In this document: in pieces, positions 35,679 through 45,904 of the stretch
How positions within the stretch are numbered: the first letter of the stretch is position 1
Layout: every line of letters begins with the position of its first letter
From: Falsiphaeobacter marinintestinus
GTDB lineage: Bacteria; Pseudomonadota; Alphaproteobacteria; Rhodobacterales; Rhodobacteraceae
Assembly: GCF_007923355.1 (NCBI RefSeq)
Contig: NZ_VOGO01000004.1
Location: 345,425-409,424, forward strand
DNA: 64,000 nt
Direction of reading: 5' to 3'
Made by a program: the position numbers and the translations under genes
The notes under the pieces: model-generated
The model's database searches: none
What the model saw: the letters and a program-made list of their open reading frames with translations, nothing else
What the model was told of the DNA's origin: nothing

Positions 35679-36254
35679 TTACTGTAGCGTTTCCACGGCT
35701 TTGAGTTGTTCATACGTATAGGTTTCAGCGATCGGACCATCGTCGCCCGCGTGAAACAGCGGATCTTGCGGCAGGCAGTTCAGACCGCAAAGCTGGACGG
35801 TCACCATCGCCTGACTGTCGATGTACCACAGCCGCCCTCCGGGGGTCGAAATGTATCCATTCACGCCTTCGGCCCGGTCGCTTTCCATATCGCGCACGGT
35901 TGGAAATTCGGCCGGAACGGATGGGTCATAGGCACCGTGTGTGTGCAGTGATGCAATCCGTGTCAGGCCGTTTTCCGGCATCTCAGGCGTGCATCCATTG
36001 TGACCGCCGCGCACCATGTCTGTGAACACGAGCGTCCCGTCATCTTTTTGGAACAGGTAACCGCAGTATTCGTACCCGGCAGCAAAAGACAAAAGCTGAA
36101 GCGGGTCCAGTCTGTCTTTCAGCATGGTGATCTGCGCCGGATCTGGCGGCGTAAAGGCGGTTTCGCCCAGAACAGGGGCTGCCAACAAAGCGCTCGTCAA
36201 CAGACAAACGCTCTGCACCACACGCCTTGTTAACGGGCTGGCGACCTGACGCAT
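35679..36254 (-). CDS. Exported DUF4329-like protein
   Basis: A 191-residue protein with an N-terminal signal segment (LTRRVVQSVCLLTSALLAAPVLG). The mature part contains GYEYCGYLFQKDDGTLVFTD, then SLHTHGAYDP and FPTVRDMESDRAEGVNGYI. The HTH and S/D spacing resembles the JAB/MPN-like DUF4329 fold often found in toxin tails, but here it stands alone as a small secreted protein. Several cysteines could form disulphides. The start at 36254 has a perfect GGAGG 7 bases upstream. Function is unknown. No immunity-like gene is adjacent. Confidence 0.75.
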   Translation of the reverse strand: MRQVASPLTRRVVQSVCLLTSALLAAPVLGETAFTPPDPAQITMLKDRLDPLQLLSFAAGYEYCGYLFQKDDGTLVFTDMVRGGHNGCTPEMPENGLTRIASLHTHGAYDPSVPAEFPTVRDMESDRAEGVNGYISTPGGRLWYIDSQAMVTVQLCGLNCLPQDPLFHAGDDGPIAETYTYEQLKAVETLQ

Positions 36255-36333
36255 GTCGCGCCTCCGTTCGGTGATTTCAGTCGTTCTGCCGGACACCTCA
36301 GCGGGGTCCGCTGCGTCATCTCTGATGCCAGGT

Positions 36334-36897
36334 TTACAGAACCGTTACGACGGTTCCGACCGGAACCCGTTCGTACAGATCTGTGACATGTTCGTTCAGC
36401 ATCCGGATGCAGCCGTTCGACCAGGATTGCCCGATGCTTTCTGGCTGGGTGGTCCCGTGAATGCGGAAATACGTGTCAACGCCGTTTTGAAACAGGTACA
36501 ACGCGCGCGCACCCAGAGGGTTTTCGGGGCCACCGGGTTGGACGTAATCATTGTCTTTGAACCGCCCATAAGTCTGCGGGCTGCGCTCAATCATTTCGTC
36601 GGTCGGACGCCATGTTGGCCACTCTTTCTTGACCTGAATGACGGCGGTTCCTGAAAACTCAAGCCCGGCCTTGCCAACACCCACCCCGTACCGAAGCGCC
36701 TGACGCGGCTCGGTCACGTAGTACAAATAATAGGATCGCGGCAAGATCAGCATCTGTCCGGGCTGAAAGTCTTTCTTGATCCGAACGTATTGTGGAGTCG
36801 GGTCGAACGCGTCGGCCTGAGCCAATCCAAGTTCGGGCAGACTGGCTGCTGTTGCAGTAGCGGCGGATGTTGCAAGAAACGTGCGACGTGAAATCAT
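36334..36897 (-). CDS. L,D-transpeptidase (YkuD domain), Tat-type signal
   Basis: A 187-residue YkuD-domain enzyme that should form 3-3 cross-links in peptidoglycan or attach proteins to it. The signal MISRRTFLATSAATATAASL has the twin arginine typical of Tat export. The catalytic block reads HGTTQPESIGQSWSNGCIRM with the nucleophile cysteine, preceded by NPLGARALYLF. The start at 36897 gives a well-formed signal. A second, shorter L,D-transpeptidase lies at 51.6 kb. It is divergent from trxC, with 182 bases between them. Confidence 0.92.
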   Translation of the reverse strand: MISRRTFLATSAATATAASLPELGLAQADAFDPTPQYVRIKKDFQPGQMLILPRSYYLYYVTEPRQALRYGVGVGKAGLEFSGTAVIQVKKEWPTWRPTDEMIERSPQTYGRFKDNDYVQPGGPENPLGARALYLFQNGVDTYFRIHGTTQPESIGQSWSNGCIRMLNEHVTDLYERVPVGTVVTVL

Positions 36898-37079
36898 GAT
36901 ATGGCCCGAGATACAAAGATTCTGAACGCTTATGATGCCATGGTTCGTCCTTTGGTCAATGGGCAGGCACGGGATCGTGTACAAAGTGGGACGTTTTTCC
37001 AACGGTTTCTGCGGGGTTGGAAACGCCGCACCTTAGACTTATATGGATTTTGGAATGTGATTTTGGGGAAAAACCAGAG

Positions 37080-37505
37080 ATGGCTGGAAAGAAACTGACC
37101 TGTTTGGAGTGCGGACAGTTGAACCGGGTGCCGGAAGACAAACTGGCATCGGGCGGAAAATGCGGCGTTTGCGGTGCGGTGCTGATGCCCGGCAAAGCCG
37201 TCGAAGTCGATCCAAAGATCCTGGCCAAGGCGGCCAAGAACGACGATCTGCCGCTGGTTGCAGATTTCTGGGCGCCCTGGTGCGGCCCCTGCCGGATGAT
37301 GGCGCCAGAGTTTTCCAAGGCGGCCAACACGTTGCGAGGGCAGGCAAGACTGGTCAAGCTGAACACCGAGGACCACCAGAAGGCGGGCGCAACCTATCGC
37401 ATTCGTGGCATTCCGACGATGGTCGCGTTTGCGGGTGGGCGCGAAGTGAAACGTCAGTCGGGCGCGATGCAGGAAAACCAGATCGTTGGTTGGGTTCAGT
37501 CCTGA
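37080..37505 (+). CDS. trxC: Thioredoxin TrxC (thioredoxin 2, zinc-binding N-terminus)
   Basis: TrxC is a cytoplasmic disulphide reductase with an extra N-terminal zinc ribbon, often linked to oxidative stress. The 141 residues show two zinc CxxC pairs (Cys8/Cys11 and Cys28/Cys31) and the thioredoxin active site WCGPC at 67-71. The cis-proline block RGIPTMVAFAGG and the C-terminal helix follow. Length and layout match E. coli Trx2. In E. coli trxC is under OxyR; no such site is recognisable here. It ends 3 bases before the convergent DUF1353 gene. Confidence 0.95.
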   Translation: MAGKKLTCLECGQLNRVPEDKLASGGKCGVCGAVLMPGKAVEVDPKILAKAAKNDDLPLVADFWAPWCGPCRMMAPEFSKAANTLRGQARLVKLNTEDHQKAGATYRIRGIPTMVAFAGGREVKRQSGAMQENQIVGWVQS

Positions 37506-37508
37506 CGT

Positions 37509-38213
37509 TCAGAACGTCAGGGTCGCCACCAGTTCGGCAGGTTTGACCGGCACGACAGTTCCGTCCCCGGCGACGCGTCCCATGCGGCTCAACTGGGCTT
37601 TTGATGATCCGGGAATCGCGGCCTCGGCTGCGGCTTTATCGGCCTCAGACACTCGATTTGCGGCACAAGCGCCCTTGGCCTCCCACTTTGCATAAGAAAT
37701 CGGGCCAGCCACGGTTCCTGAAATCACCCGCGGTGCGATGTCGTTTTGCTGAACCTTGCCCGAGTCGATCAGCGTCTTGATCGCCTCGGCGATGATTTCG
37801 GCGCTTTCCTGAAACGCCATCGCGGAAATGGTTTCTTCTGCCTTGGTTGGGGTTTCGTCGGTCAAGCAGTGCCTGGCCACGAACAGCCAGTCATGAATCA
37901 TATAGGCCGGAGCATAACCCCAGGGCGCAAAGCCGTTAAACAACTGCGCGGCGCGTGGGATCGATCCCCCGTCGGTATAGATCATCTCGGGCTGGATCCT
38001 GCTGACGCTGCCATGGCCTTCGGCGCGAACGAATTGCAATGGATCGCGTGGGTTGGGGACAAAGACGAAACTGCCATCGCCGCTGCGCCCGCCTTCGCCG
38101 ATCCACATGACGAACAGACTGCCCGTGAACGTGCCTGTCGGAGCTTTGTCATAGTCGACTTGGCCACAGGCCGTCAGAATCACAGCCGAAAGCGCGAGGA
38201 AAAGAAAACGCAT
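37509..38213 (-). CDS. DUF1353 lipoprotein
   Basis: A 234-residue lipoprotein: the signal MRFLFLALSAVILTACGQ ends in a lipobox with lipidated Cys16. The DUF1353 core is visible as MIYTDGGSIPRAAQLFN and APAYMIHDWLFVARH. Related DUF1353 proteins are found in phages and many bacteria, and their activity is unknown to me. The C-terminal region is helical and alanine-rich. It is convergent with trxC. Confidence 0.83.
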   Translation of the reverse strand: MRFLFLALSAVILTACGQVDYDKAPTGTFTGSLFVMWIGEGGRSGDGSFVFVPNPRDPLQFVRAEGHGSVSRIQPEMIYTDGGSIPRAAQLFNGFAPWGYAPAYMIHDWLFVARHCLTDETPTKAEETISAMAFQESAEIIAEAIKTLIDSGKVQQNDIAPRVISGTVAGPISYAKWEAKGACAANRVSEADKAAAEAAIPGSSKAQLSRMGRVAGDGTVVPVKPAELVATLTF

Positions 38214-38379
38214 GGTCAGGCTCCGTCAATTCCACGGTCTTTTTTAGTGATCAAGGGCCCGCTCGGGCGCTGGCCAACGCCCTTGTTCATATCAATCGCA
38301 CCGGGTTTTGGCTATGTCTTGGTGGTCGTCCCAGCCCAGGATTGAGCAGGAGCAAGCCTGCCCGCTCAGGAAAAGCCTG

Positions 38380-38601
38380 TCAGTTGTCTGTTTGTTTGAT
38401 TCGCAGAACCGGCGCGGAGTGGAAGACACCGCGCAGTTTGCCTTGGATCCACTTGGCCAGTCCGACGGTGACCGGCAGCCCCAAAGCAAAGGCGAAATAG
38501 CTGATCAGGCCGTCGGTCAGACTTGCATCCATGACGGTGCACTTCAGTAAAGCTACTACTAAACCGATGAAACTGCCGACGATGATAAGGATAAGTGCCA
38601 T
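38380..38601 (-). CDS. Small two-helix membrane protein, paralogue A (73 residues)
   Basis: A 73-residue protein with two predicted membrane segments (MALILIIVGSFIGLVVALL and YFAFALGLPVTVGLA), a single cysteine at 20 and a basic tail (KWIQGKLRGVF). It aligns without gaps to the 73-residue protein at 40210-40431, with 43 identical positions by my hand count, including GSFIG, CxVM, YFAF and PxTVGLAKW. I do not recognise the family. The start at 38601 is inferred because paralogue B also begins MALILI. Function is unknown. Confidence 0.7.
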   Translation of the reverse strand: MALILIIVGSFIGLVVALLKCTVMDASLTDGLISYFAFALGLPVTVGLAKWIQGKLRGVFHSAPVLRIKQTDN

Positions 38602-38855
38602 GCGGCAACGGTCCTGATGTAAGTCGAAACTGGTGAGAAGGGCGAAACAATCGAATGAGGTGGGGTGTGGGCAACCTAAAGGTGAGTGGGGAATCGAATC
38701 CCTCAACTAATGATAACTTCAAAATATAAGATGAGCGAGAAATTTTTGAAAATAAATCAACCTAAGCGGGAAAATGCCGAGCAACACACCTTGTCACAGC
38801 GGTCTCAATAGGATCGGGCCGTTGTTTTTGGGCGGAAACCGCGTCTGATGGCGCG

Positions 38856-39962
38856 TTAGCGCGGGGCCAGAGTCATGATCAGGTCGTTGACGAGCTCGGC
38901 CATTTCAATTCCCGCTGCAAAATTGAATTGATTAATCGACATAAAGACCCCGACATCTCGGTTGGGTGCAAACGCAACATAGCTGAAAACACCGTTGGTT
39001 CCCCCGGCCTTTTGCAGAATCAAGGGGCGATCCCCGTCGGGCATCATGATGACCCAACCAAGGCCCATTGCATCCATCTGGCCGGATTCGTCCAAGCCAT
39101 ACACAGGGTTCAGCCCGTCTCGGATCAACCAGGCCGCGTGGCTGATGTTACGTGCCTCACTATCCGGGTCTGCAAAGCGATCAAGGTTCCACTTTAGATA
39201 CTCCAGCATGTCGTTCGCAGTGGTATGCAGCTGTGACGCGCCTTGCCTGTTCGGGATCGCCGGGCCGGGGTCCATCTTGTTTCCATTCCAGTCATACCCA
39301 GTCATCACGTTGTTTCCGGTGGGGCGGGCATAGCTGGTCGCAGTTAATTTGATGGGGTCAAGAACCTGTTCTTGCAAAAGCGCATCATATGATTTTCCGG
39401 CCGCCCCGGCGAGCGCCATGGCTAGAAGATCAAACCCGACATTGGAGTAAAGAACACCAGTCCCTGGAGAAAACAGCAAAGGGGCACCGTTGACGTTGGC
39501 GACAAATGACTCGTCGCTGTAACGTTCGATCCCGTCAAACGCCGCAAGCTCACGCGGTGTTCCGGCAGAATGAGTCGCAAGGTCAATCAATCGGATCTGA
39601 TGGCCATCCTGTTCGGGCATTTTTTCGATGATATCAATGAAAGGGCCGGCCAGATCCGTGAGCGAGGCCGTTCCGTCCTGGACCAGATTTGCCAACGTGA
39701 GGCCCGTGAAGGTTTTGGTGATCGATCCAACCCCGATGACCGTATCCGCATCCGGCGCCTGTCCGTTGCCCTTTTCGGTTTCGCCAAACCCATAGACCGC
39801 AGTTTCGCCATTGCGGACTGCTGCGATGACCAGACCGGGAACGCCCGTGTCGATGTGAAAAATCTGCCCGCTGAATGCAAGCGCATCCTTAAGCAACAAA
39901 TCCTCGGAAACAGCGGGAGCGGCGAGGACGGAAAAAGCTGTGATCAGAGCGGTCAGTTTCAT
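38856..39962 (-). CDS. Periplasmic serine hydrolase (class C beta-lactamase / AmpH-like family)
   Basis: A 368-residue protein with a signal peptide (1-19). It has the beta-lactamase-family motifs: S-x-x-K in GVGSITKTFTGL, Y-x-N in VLYSNVGFD, and the third-box equivalent ILQKAGGTNGVFSY in place of KTG. Such proteins act as DD-carboxypeptidase/endopeptidase (AmpH), esterase or other hydrolases; resistance to beta-lactams cannot be concluded. It lies between two paralogous small membrane-protein genes on the same strand, which may point to a duplicated accessory unit. Confidence 0.85.
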   Translation of the reverse strand: MKLTALITAFSVLAAPAVSEDLLLKDALAFSGQIFHIDTGVPGLVIAAVRNGETAVYGFGETEKGNGQAPDADTVIGVGSITKTFTGLTLANLVQDGTASLTDLAGPFIDIIEKMPEQDGHQIRLIDLATHSAGTPRELAAFDGIERYSDESFVANVNGAPLLFSPGTGVLYSNVGFDLLAMALAGAAGKSYDALLQEQVLDPIKLTATSYARPTGNNVMTGYDWNGNKMDPGPAIPNRQGASQLHTTANDMLEYLKWNLDRFADPDSEARNISHAAWLIRDGLNPVYGLDESGQMDAMGLGWVIMMPDGDRPLILQKAGGTNGVFSYVAFAPNRDVGVFMSINQFNFAAGIEMAELVNDLIMTLAPR

Positions 39963-40209
39963 GAAGCAAGCCTTTGTAAATGAGTGTGGCGGTATTCAGG
40001 AGGCATCGAATCACGATACCGACCGATGGTAAAGGATTTCCTACGCCGCCACGATGTCTGGTGATCGTGGCGGCGGGTGATCACTCACCCGGGTCAATGC
40101 GGTGCGCGCCGTTCTGGTGCGACGGACTCGATTGTCGGGCGGGACGGTCAGGGTGATTCCACCGACGCTGAAAGGAACTGCGGAATGTAACCAAAGTGGC
40201 GAAAGCCTG

Positions 40210-40431
40210 TCAGCTGTCCGCCCGCTGAACCCCAAGAAGAGGTGAAGTCTGGAACAAGTGGCGCAACTTGATCTGGCTCCACTTTGCCAGTCCGACTGTG
40301 ATCGGCAGGCCGAACCCGAACGCGAAATACGTAGTTAGGCCTTCTAAGGCGCTGGCTTCCATCACAAGGCATTGTACCAACGCGACGCCGAAGCCGATGA
40401 AACTGCCGAAAGCGATAAGAATAAGGGCCAT
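40210..40431 (-). CDS. Small two-helix membrane protein, paralogue B (73 residues)
   Basis: This 73-residue protein has the same two-helix layout as the one at 38380-38601 (MALILIAFGSFIGFGVALV and YFAFGFGLPITVGLAKW). The conservation over the full length, with no indel, supports real coding and a local duplication. The conserved single cysteine at 20 lies at the end of helix 1. The tails (GVQRADS versus RIKQTDN) diverge. Function is unknown. Confidence 0.7.
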   Translation of the reverse strand: MALILIAFGSFIGFGVALVQCLVMEASALEGLTTYFAFGFGLPITVGLAKWSQIKLRHLFQTSPLLGVQRADS

Positions 40432-41101
40432 GTGATGTCCGTCTGTCCGACTGTTCTGATTGTGGGCAGAAAAGCAGGCGATTGGGGCGAGATTAGGGCA
40501 TGAATTTGGCCAATTTCGCCGTTTTTACGCAAAATCAGGATTTGTTTCGATTGTGTGACAGAGTTCACAGATGAAACCGTTTCTATGCGCAAGGGTAGGG
40601 GATCAAACGATAATTTTGAACAGGGAGACCCTTGCCATGACCCAGAAGATTGCCCCCATGTTTCTTGGATTTTCCACCCCACGCCGAACGAAGGCGATGC
40701 CGATGTGTTGCCAGACACGATGTCAGGCGAAAGACCATTCTGGTCCGGAAAAGCCGAGGGTGAGGTGAGTAAAAACTGTTCAAAATCAACGATGTAACTG
40801 TAATCAGCAGGCTTTACGCTCTGCGGTTGGATTGCACGGATGTGCATCCGCCAGCCTGCCACCAGGGAGGTCACCCGCGTCGGATGACATAAAAACGATG
40901 CGCGAGTTTTGGAAATGTATGAAGTTCAGTTTTACCCGTTTCTTCCGCACCCTCGGGTTGCATATGCGCAACCGTCGCGGAAGGTAAATACCCTGCGTTT
41001 GGTCCGTTTTGTACAGCCCTGAAGGGGGGCATTGCCCGTTTTGTACAAAACCAAACCGGCTCAAACCCCCGCAAATTTAATTGGTTGTTAACGCGGGGCC
41101 G
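40432..41101. other. 670-base non-coding stretch with direct repeats and nested hairpin
   Basis: No reading frame here has good coding character; the longest candidate (40555-40797, plus) lacks a recognisable domain. The right part holds structure. CCGTTTTGTACA occurs at 41004-41015 and again at 41036-41047, exactly 32 bases apart. A nested stem TTCCGC/GCGGAA (40943-40948/40977-40982) encloses GGTTGC/GCAACC (40956-40961/40968-40973). It could be a regulator-binding region, a non-coding RNA or a decayed mobile element. Confidence 0.5.
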
Positions 41102-41995
41102 TTACTTGGCAGCAGCCAGACGCGCCTCGCGGATCATCATGTAGAGGCCCGAGGCGACGATGATCGCGGCACCTATCAGGGTCCAGCCGTCGGGCAGGTG
41201 GCCGAAGGCCATGAAGCCCCAGAATGACCCGAACAGGATCAGTGAATAATGCGCGGGGGTCACGACCACGGCCAAGGCGATTTCAAGCGCCTTGATGATC
41301 AGGAACTCTCCGCAGGCGGCCAGTACGGCCATCAGCGCCATGAGGCCGATGGTGGAGAGGTCTGTCGGGGTTTTCCAGACGAAGAACAGGGGCGGGAACA
41401 GCAGCAGGATCGACGTGCCGGCGGTAAAAGCCAGCGTCGTTTCGGTGCGGTCGCGGCTGCCCAGATAACGCGACAGGATCTGGCGCGCGGCAAAGGCCGA
41501 GGCGGCAAGAACGACAAGGAAGATGGCCGGGTGGAACACCCCCATCCCGGGGCGGATGACGATCAGCGTGCCGATAAAACCGATCACAACAGCCGACCAG
41601 CGCCGGATGCCGACCGATTCGCGCAGGATCAGGGCGCTGAGAATGGTGACCATGAAAGGTGCCACGAAAGTCACGGCGACCGCATCGGCCAGCGGCACAT
41701 AGCGCAGCGCATAGACAAACAACAACGCTGAGACGATGGCACAAAGGCCCCGCGCGATCTGCAACCTGGGCGCAACGCTGCGCAACAGGGACGGGCCGCG
41801 CAAGGCAATCAGGATGATCACGGCGGTGGTTAACCCCAACTGGCGGGTCCAGACGATCTGAATCGGGTGAAATTCGGCGGTGAGGATTTTGGCCGCCAGA
41901 TCAGCCATCGAGAACATAAAAAACCCGGCCAGCATCAGAAGAAGGCCGCGCAGGTTGTTCTGCGGACGATCAAACGTCGGATGTGCGGTGGCCAT
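41102..41995 (-). CDS. EamA-family (DMT superfamily) transporter
   Basis: A 297-residue drug/metabolite transporter with ten hydrophobic segments forming two EamA repeats. The first holds LLLMLAGFFMFSMADLAAKI and PLADAVAVTFVAPFMVTIL. The second ends with VVVTPAHYSLILFGSFWGFM and GAAIIVASGLYMMIRE. Related proteins export amino acids or other small metabolites; the substrate is unknown. The start at 41995 (MATAHPTFDRP) places the first helix near residue 18; an upstream in-frame ATG would add 30 poorly conserved residues. Confidence 0.9.
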   Translation of the reverse strand: MATAHPTFDRPQNNLRGLLLMLAGFFMFSMADLAAKILTAEFHPIQIVWTRQLGLTTAVIILIALRGPSLLRSVAPRLQIARGLCAIVSALLFVYALRYVPLADAVAVTFVAPFMVTILSALILRESVGIRRWSAVVIGFIGTLIVIRPGMGVFHPAIFLVVLAASAFAARQILSRYLGSRDRTETTLAFTAGTSILLLFPPLFFVWKTPTDLSTIGLMALMAVLAACGEFLIIKALEIALAVVVTPAHYSLILFGSFWGFMAFGHLPDGWTLIGAAIIVASGLYMMIREARLAAAK

Positions 41996-42095
41996 GGCGG
42001 ATCTGCCTGATGAGAAGGGAAAAACCTTCGACTTGGGCAGGATAGTCGGGATGGTGGGGAAGGCAATGGGGTTGGCTTTTTGCATTTGGGAATGA

Positions 42096-42124
42096 AGAGA
42101 TCCCCGATCAGGTCAGGGATCTCT
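42096..42124. terminator. Perfect 9-bp inverted repeat after the RTX gene
   Basis: AGAGATCCC (42096-42104) and GGGATCTCT (42116-42124) with an 11-base loop. It lies downstream of the RTX gene and upstream of the EamA gene, both on the minus strand, so it probably ends RTX transcription. Similar palindromes are often repeated in genomes, so it may also be a REP-like element. Confidence 0.5.
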
Positions 42125-42234
42125 GTGGTCAAGAGATTGCCGTGTTCTTAGCCAGTGGCTTTTACGGTATCGACAGAGGGTGCCACACTGTATTTTGACA
42201 TGAAAACGGCCAAAAGTGATCCGTCTAGCATGTT

Positions 42235-43638
42235 CTAGAGTAGAATGTAGTCTCCAGATTCAAATGAAATTTGTTCAACAACCGGGTTAAAAGCTCCATT
42301 GTTTACTATCACTACCTCTGCTTCACCGTTAACCAGAATTGTAGTAGTCCGCCTACCATGTTGAACCTGTGTATTTTCGACGGTCGCACCGCCTTGCAGG
42401 AAAAGAACATCGTTCCCAGAACGATCAGCAACTCTATCCATGTCGCTTACTGCGACATCTATGTAGAATTCATCATCACCAGAGCCTCCAATCAGTCTAT
42501 CGGAGCCGCCATTGCCAAACAGTTGGTCGCTTCCGGGGCCGCCCACAACTCGGTCATTCCCGCGCCCACCAAACAATAGGTCGTCTCCCACGCCACCCGA
42601 GATAATATCATTGGACTGATTTCCATATATTTCATCATTGCCTCTTCCGCCGAAAATACGGTCGTCCCCATCGACTACATCACTTTGTCCGTTTAAGGCT
42701 ATCGAGGATCCGTAAATCAGATCGTTACCTGCACCTCCCCAAATGCGATCACTTCCTATTCCACCTTGAACAAGGTCATTCCCTGACTGGGCATAGATGA
42801 AATCATCCCCGTCTCCTGCATCAATAATGTTATCTCTTGAGTTGGCGTTTATAGTATCCGCGCCCTCACCGGAGGCAAAAAACTTACTGTCCCCACTCAA
42901 TGTATCACTGGCTGCAGTTCCAAATGTTGTATTAGGATATATCTCTAGCCCCAGTTCTTCACTGTAGGACATAACGCCCTTTAATGCCTCCACAGGGTTC
43001 GCTGATCCAAGCGCATACTGCAAATTGGTTGCGATGTACGCCACTTCAACGTCAGTCAATCCAGCCGCAGAGAAGTCAACTTGTTGAAGGATTTTGATGA
43101 GCATCTTCCCGAAAAAGGAATCTGAATACTCCTTGGTGCCATACGCGACACCTGAGTTCTGAAGGTTCGTGAAAATTCCGTCTTGAACTCCTGACGGTAG
43201 TACTAAGTAGTCAGTAATCAAAAAATAGTTATCCTCAAAGTGAGCAACGTGAAAAAATTCAATATTATCCCTGAAGTTAATTGAGTTAAGGTCCATACCG
43301 ACACCCGAAATAATATCGTTCAGTGTGGAAACAACTTGCGCGGCATGTTCTTCAGTTTCTATTACTTTCCCACCATCCAACTGCCTTACGACGGGATCCA
43401 TGAAAAATCCGTTGGCTCCGATGGAAATAGTTGCCCAAGCTCGTGGATCTGTATCTCCGGAGAAAAGATCATCGATGATGTCAAACAAAGACTTCGCCGT
43501 TTCTATTCCCTTGTTGATCGAGTCAAAAATTGCAGATGCACCTTCTGCGTACGTTACGAACGTTGAAAAAATTGCCGCCGTCTCGGCGATGAAAGTAGAT
43601 TCGTTCTTGAATTTCCCAGTGGTGTTGAAAGATGTCAT
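42235..43638 (-). CDS. RTX / haemolysin-type calcium-binding protein
   Basis: A 467-residue protein. The first 240 residues form a mostly alpha-helical domain I do not recognise (AETAAIFSTFVTYAEGASAI onward). From about 243 to 395 come RTX nonapeptides of the GGxGxDxxx type (IDAGDGDDFIYAQSGNDLV, WGGAGNDLIYG, GGRGNDEIYGNQSNDIISGG). These bind calcium in a parallel beta-roll and usually mark type I secretion through an uncleaved C-terminal signal; there is no N-terminal signal. No secretion ABC genes are adjacent. The DNA is clearly more AT-rich than its neighbours, with A/T-ending codons, suggesting horizontal origin. Confidence 0.88.
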   Translation of the reverse strand: MTSFNTTGKFKNESTFIAETAAIFSTFVTYAEGASAIFDSINKGIETAKSLFDIIDDLFSGDTDPRAWATISIGANGFFMDPVVRQLDGGKVIETEEHAAQVVSTLNDIISGVGMDLNSINFRDNIEFFHVAHFEDNYFLITDYLVLPSGVQDGIFTNLQNSGVAYGTKEYSDSFFGKMLIKILQQVDFSAAGLTDVEVAYIATNLQYALGSANPVEALKGVMSYSEELGLEIYPNTTFGTAASDTLSGDSKFFASGEGADTINANSRDNIIDAGDGDDFIYAQSGNDLVQGGIGSDRIWGGAGNDLIYGSSIALNGQSDVVDGDDRIFGGRGNDEIYGNQSNDIISGGVGDDLLFGGRGNDRVVGGPGSDQLFGNGGSDRLIGGSGDDEFYIDVAVSDMDRVADRSGNDVLFLQGGATVENTQVQHGRRTTTILVNGEAEVVIVNNGAFNPVVEQISFESGDYILL

Positions 43639-43981
43639 CCTGCAATCCTCTAAGCTGATTCACGCCTTTACTATACACGCTGATCCAGCATGGCATAGCA
43701 TGTAAAATTCAAAGATGATTGCTGTAGTGCGTTTCCCTAAGCAGGGTTTTGTTTGCAGTAGAGTTCGAGTGGCAGTTTCATGATTTCTGTACAGAAATTG
43801 ACGTCTATGAGCTGATCAGGAGAGTGGTGGTGCATTTTCTTGCATATCTGGTTTTGGGTCGCTTTAGGTATTTCTTTCAATTAGTTGCACTCGTTACATG
43901 TTGGCTCATTTCAAGCAGCACCAGCAGCTGTGTAATTTTTCGACTATTTCTTGTGCGATACATGCAATAGTTACGATCGTC
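43639..43981. other. AT-rich intergenic stretch between the RTX gene and ettA
   Basis: These 343 bases contain no convincing gene. A 73-codon frame (43749-43970, plus) is rich in Phe/Val/Ser codons expected from AT-rich non-coding DNA and has no ribosome site. Composition matches the RTX gene, so the AT-rich insert appears to span about 42.1-43.98 kb. Confidence 0.5.
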
Positions 43982-45637
<1,656 letters not shown>

Positions 45638-45904
45638 GATTTTTCCTTCACCTCGACTAGCAAGCGATTTAGCCGGTTGAGGGCGGCGCTGCAATCACGG
45701 TTTGTTGGTGCACACGTCGATTGACCTGGGTGTGTCGCCACGTTTGGACAGCAAGGTGTAGGAAAATTTGCACCCCTTCGGATCAAGATAGATTGCCGGG
45801 AAGGATGTGTTCCCATTCTGTACCTGTTCCGTCGATTGGCCAGCGGTACAGACCGCGCAGGGCTGGCGTGATGGGATACCCCGTGACGGGTGGATTTGCG
45901 ACGC

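Noticed and set aside
38680..38705. GGGGAATCGAATCCC resembling a T-arm
   Set aside because: The loop does not fit TTC-type T-loops on either strand, and no tRNA folds here.
40555..40797. 80-codon plus-strand frame beside paralogue B
   Set aside because: Low-complexity, Cys/Pro/His-rich translation with no domain or start signal; treated as non-coding.
43749..43970. 73-codon plus-strand frame in the AT-rich gap
   Set aside because: No ribosome site, no recognisable domain, and composition like the surrounding non-coding DNA.
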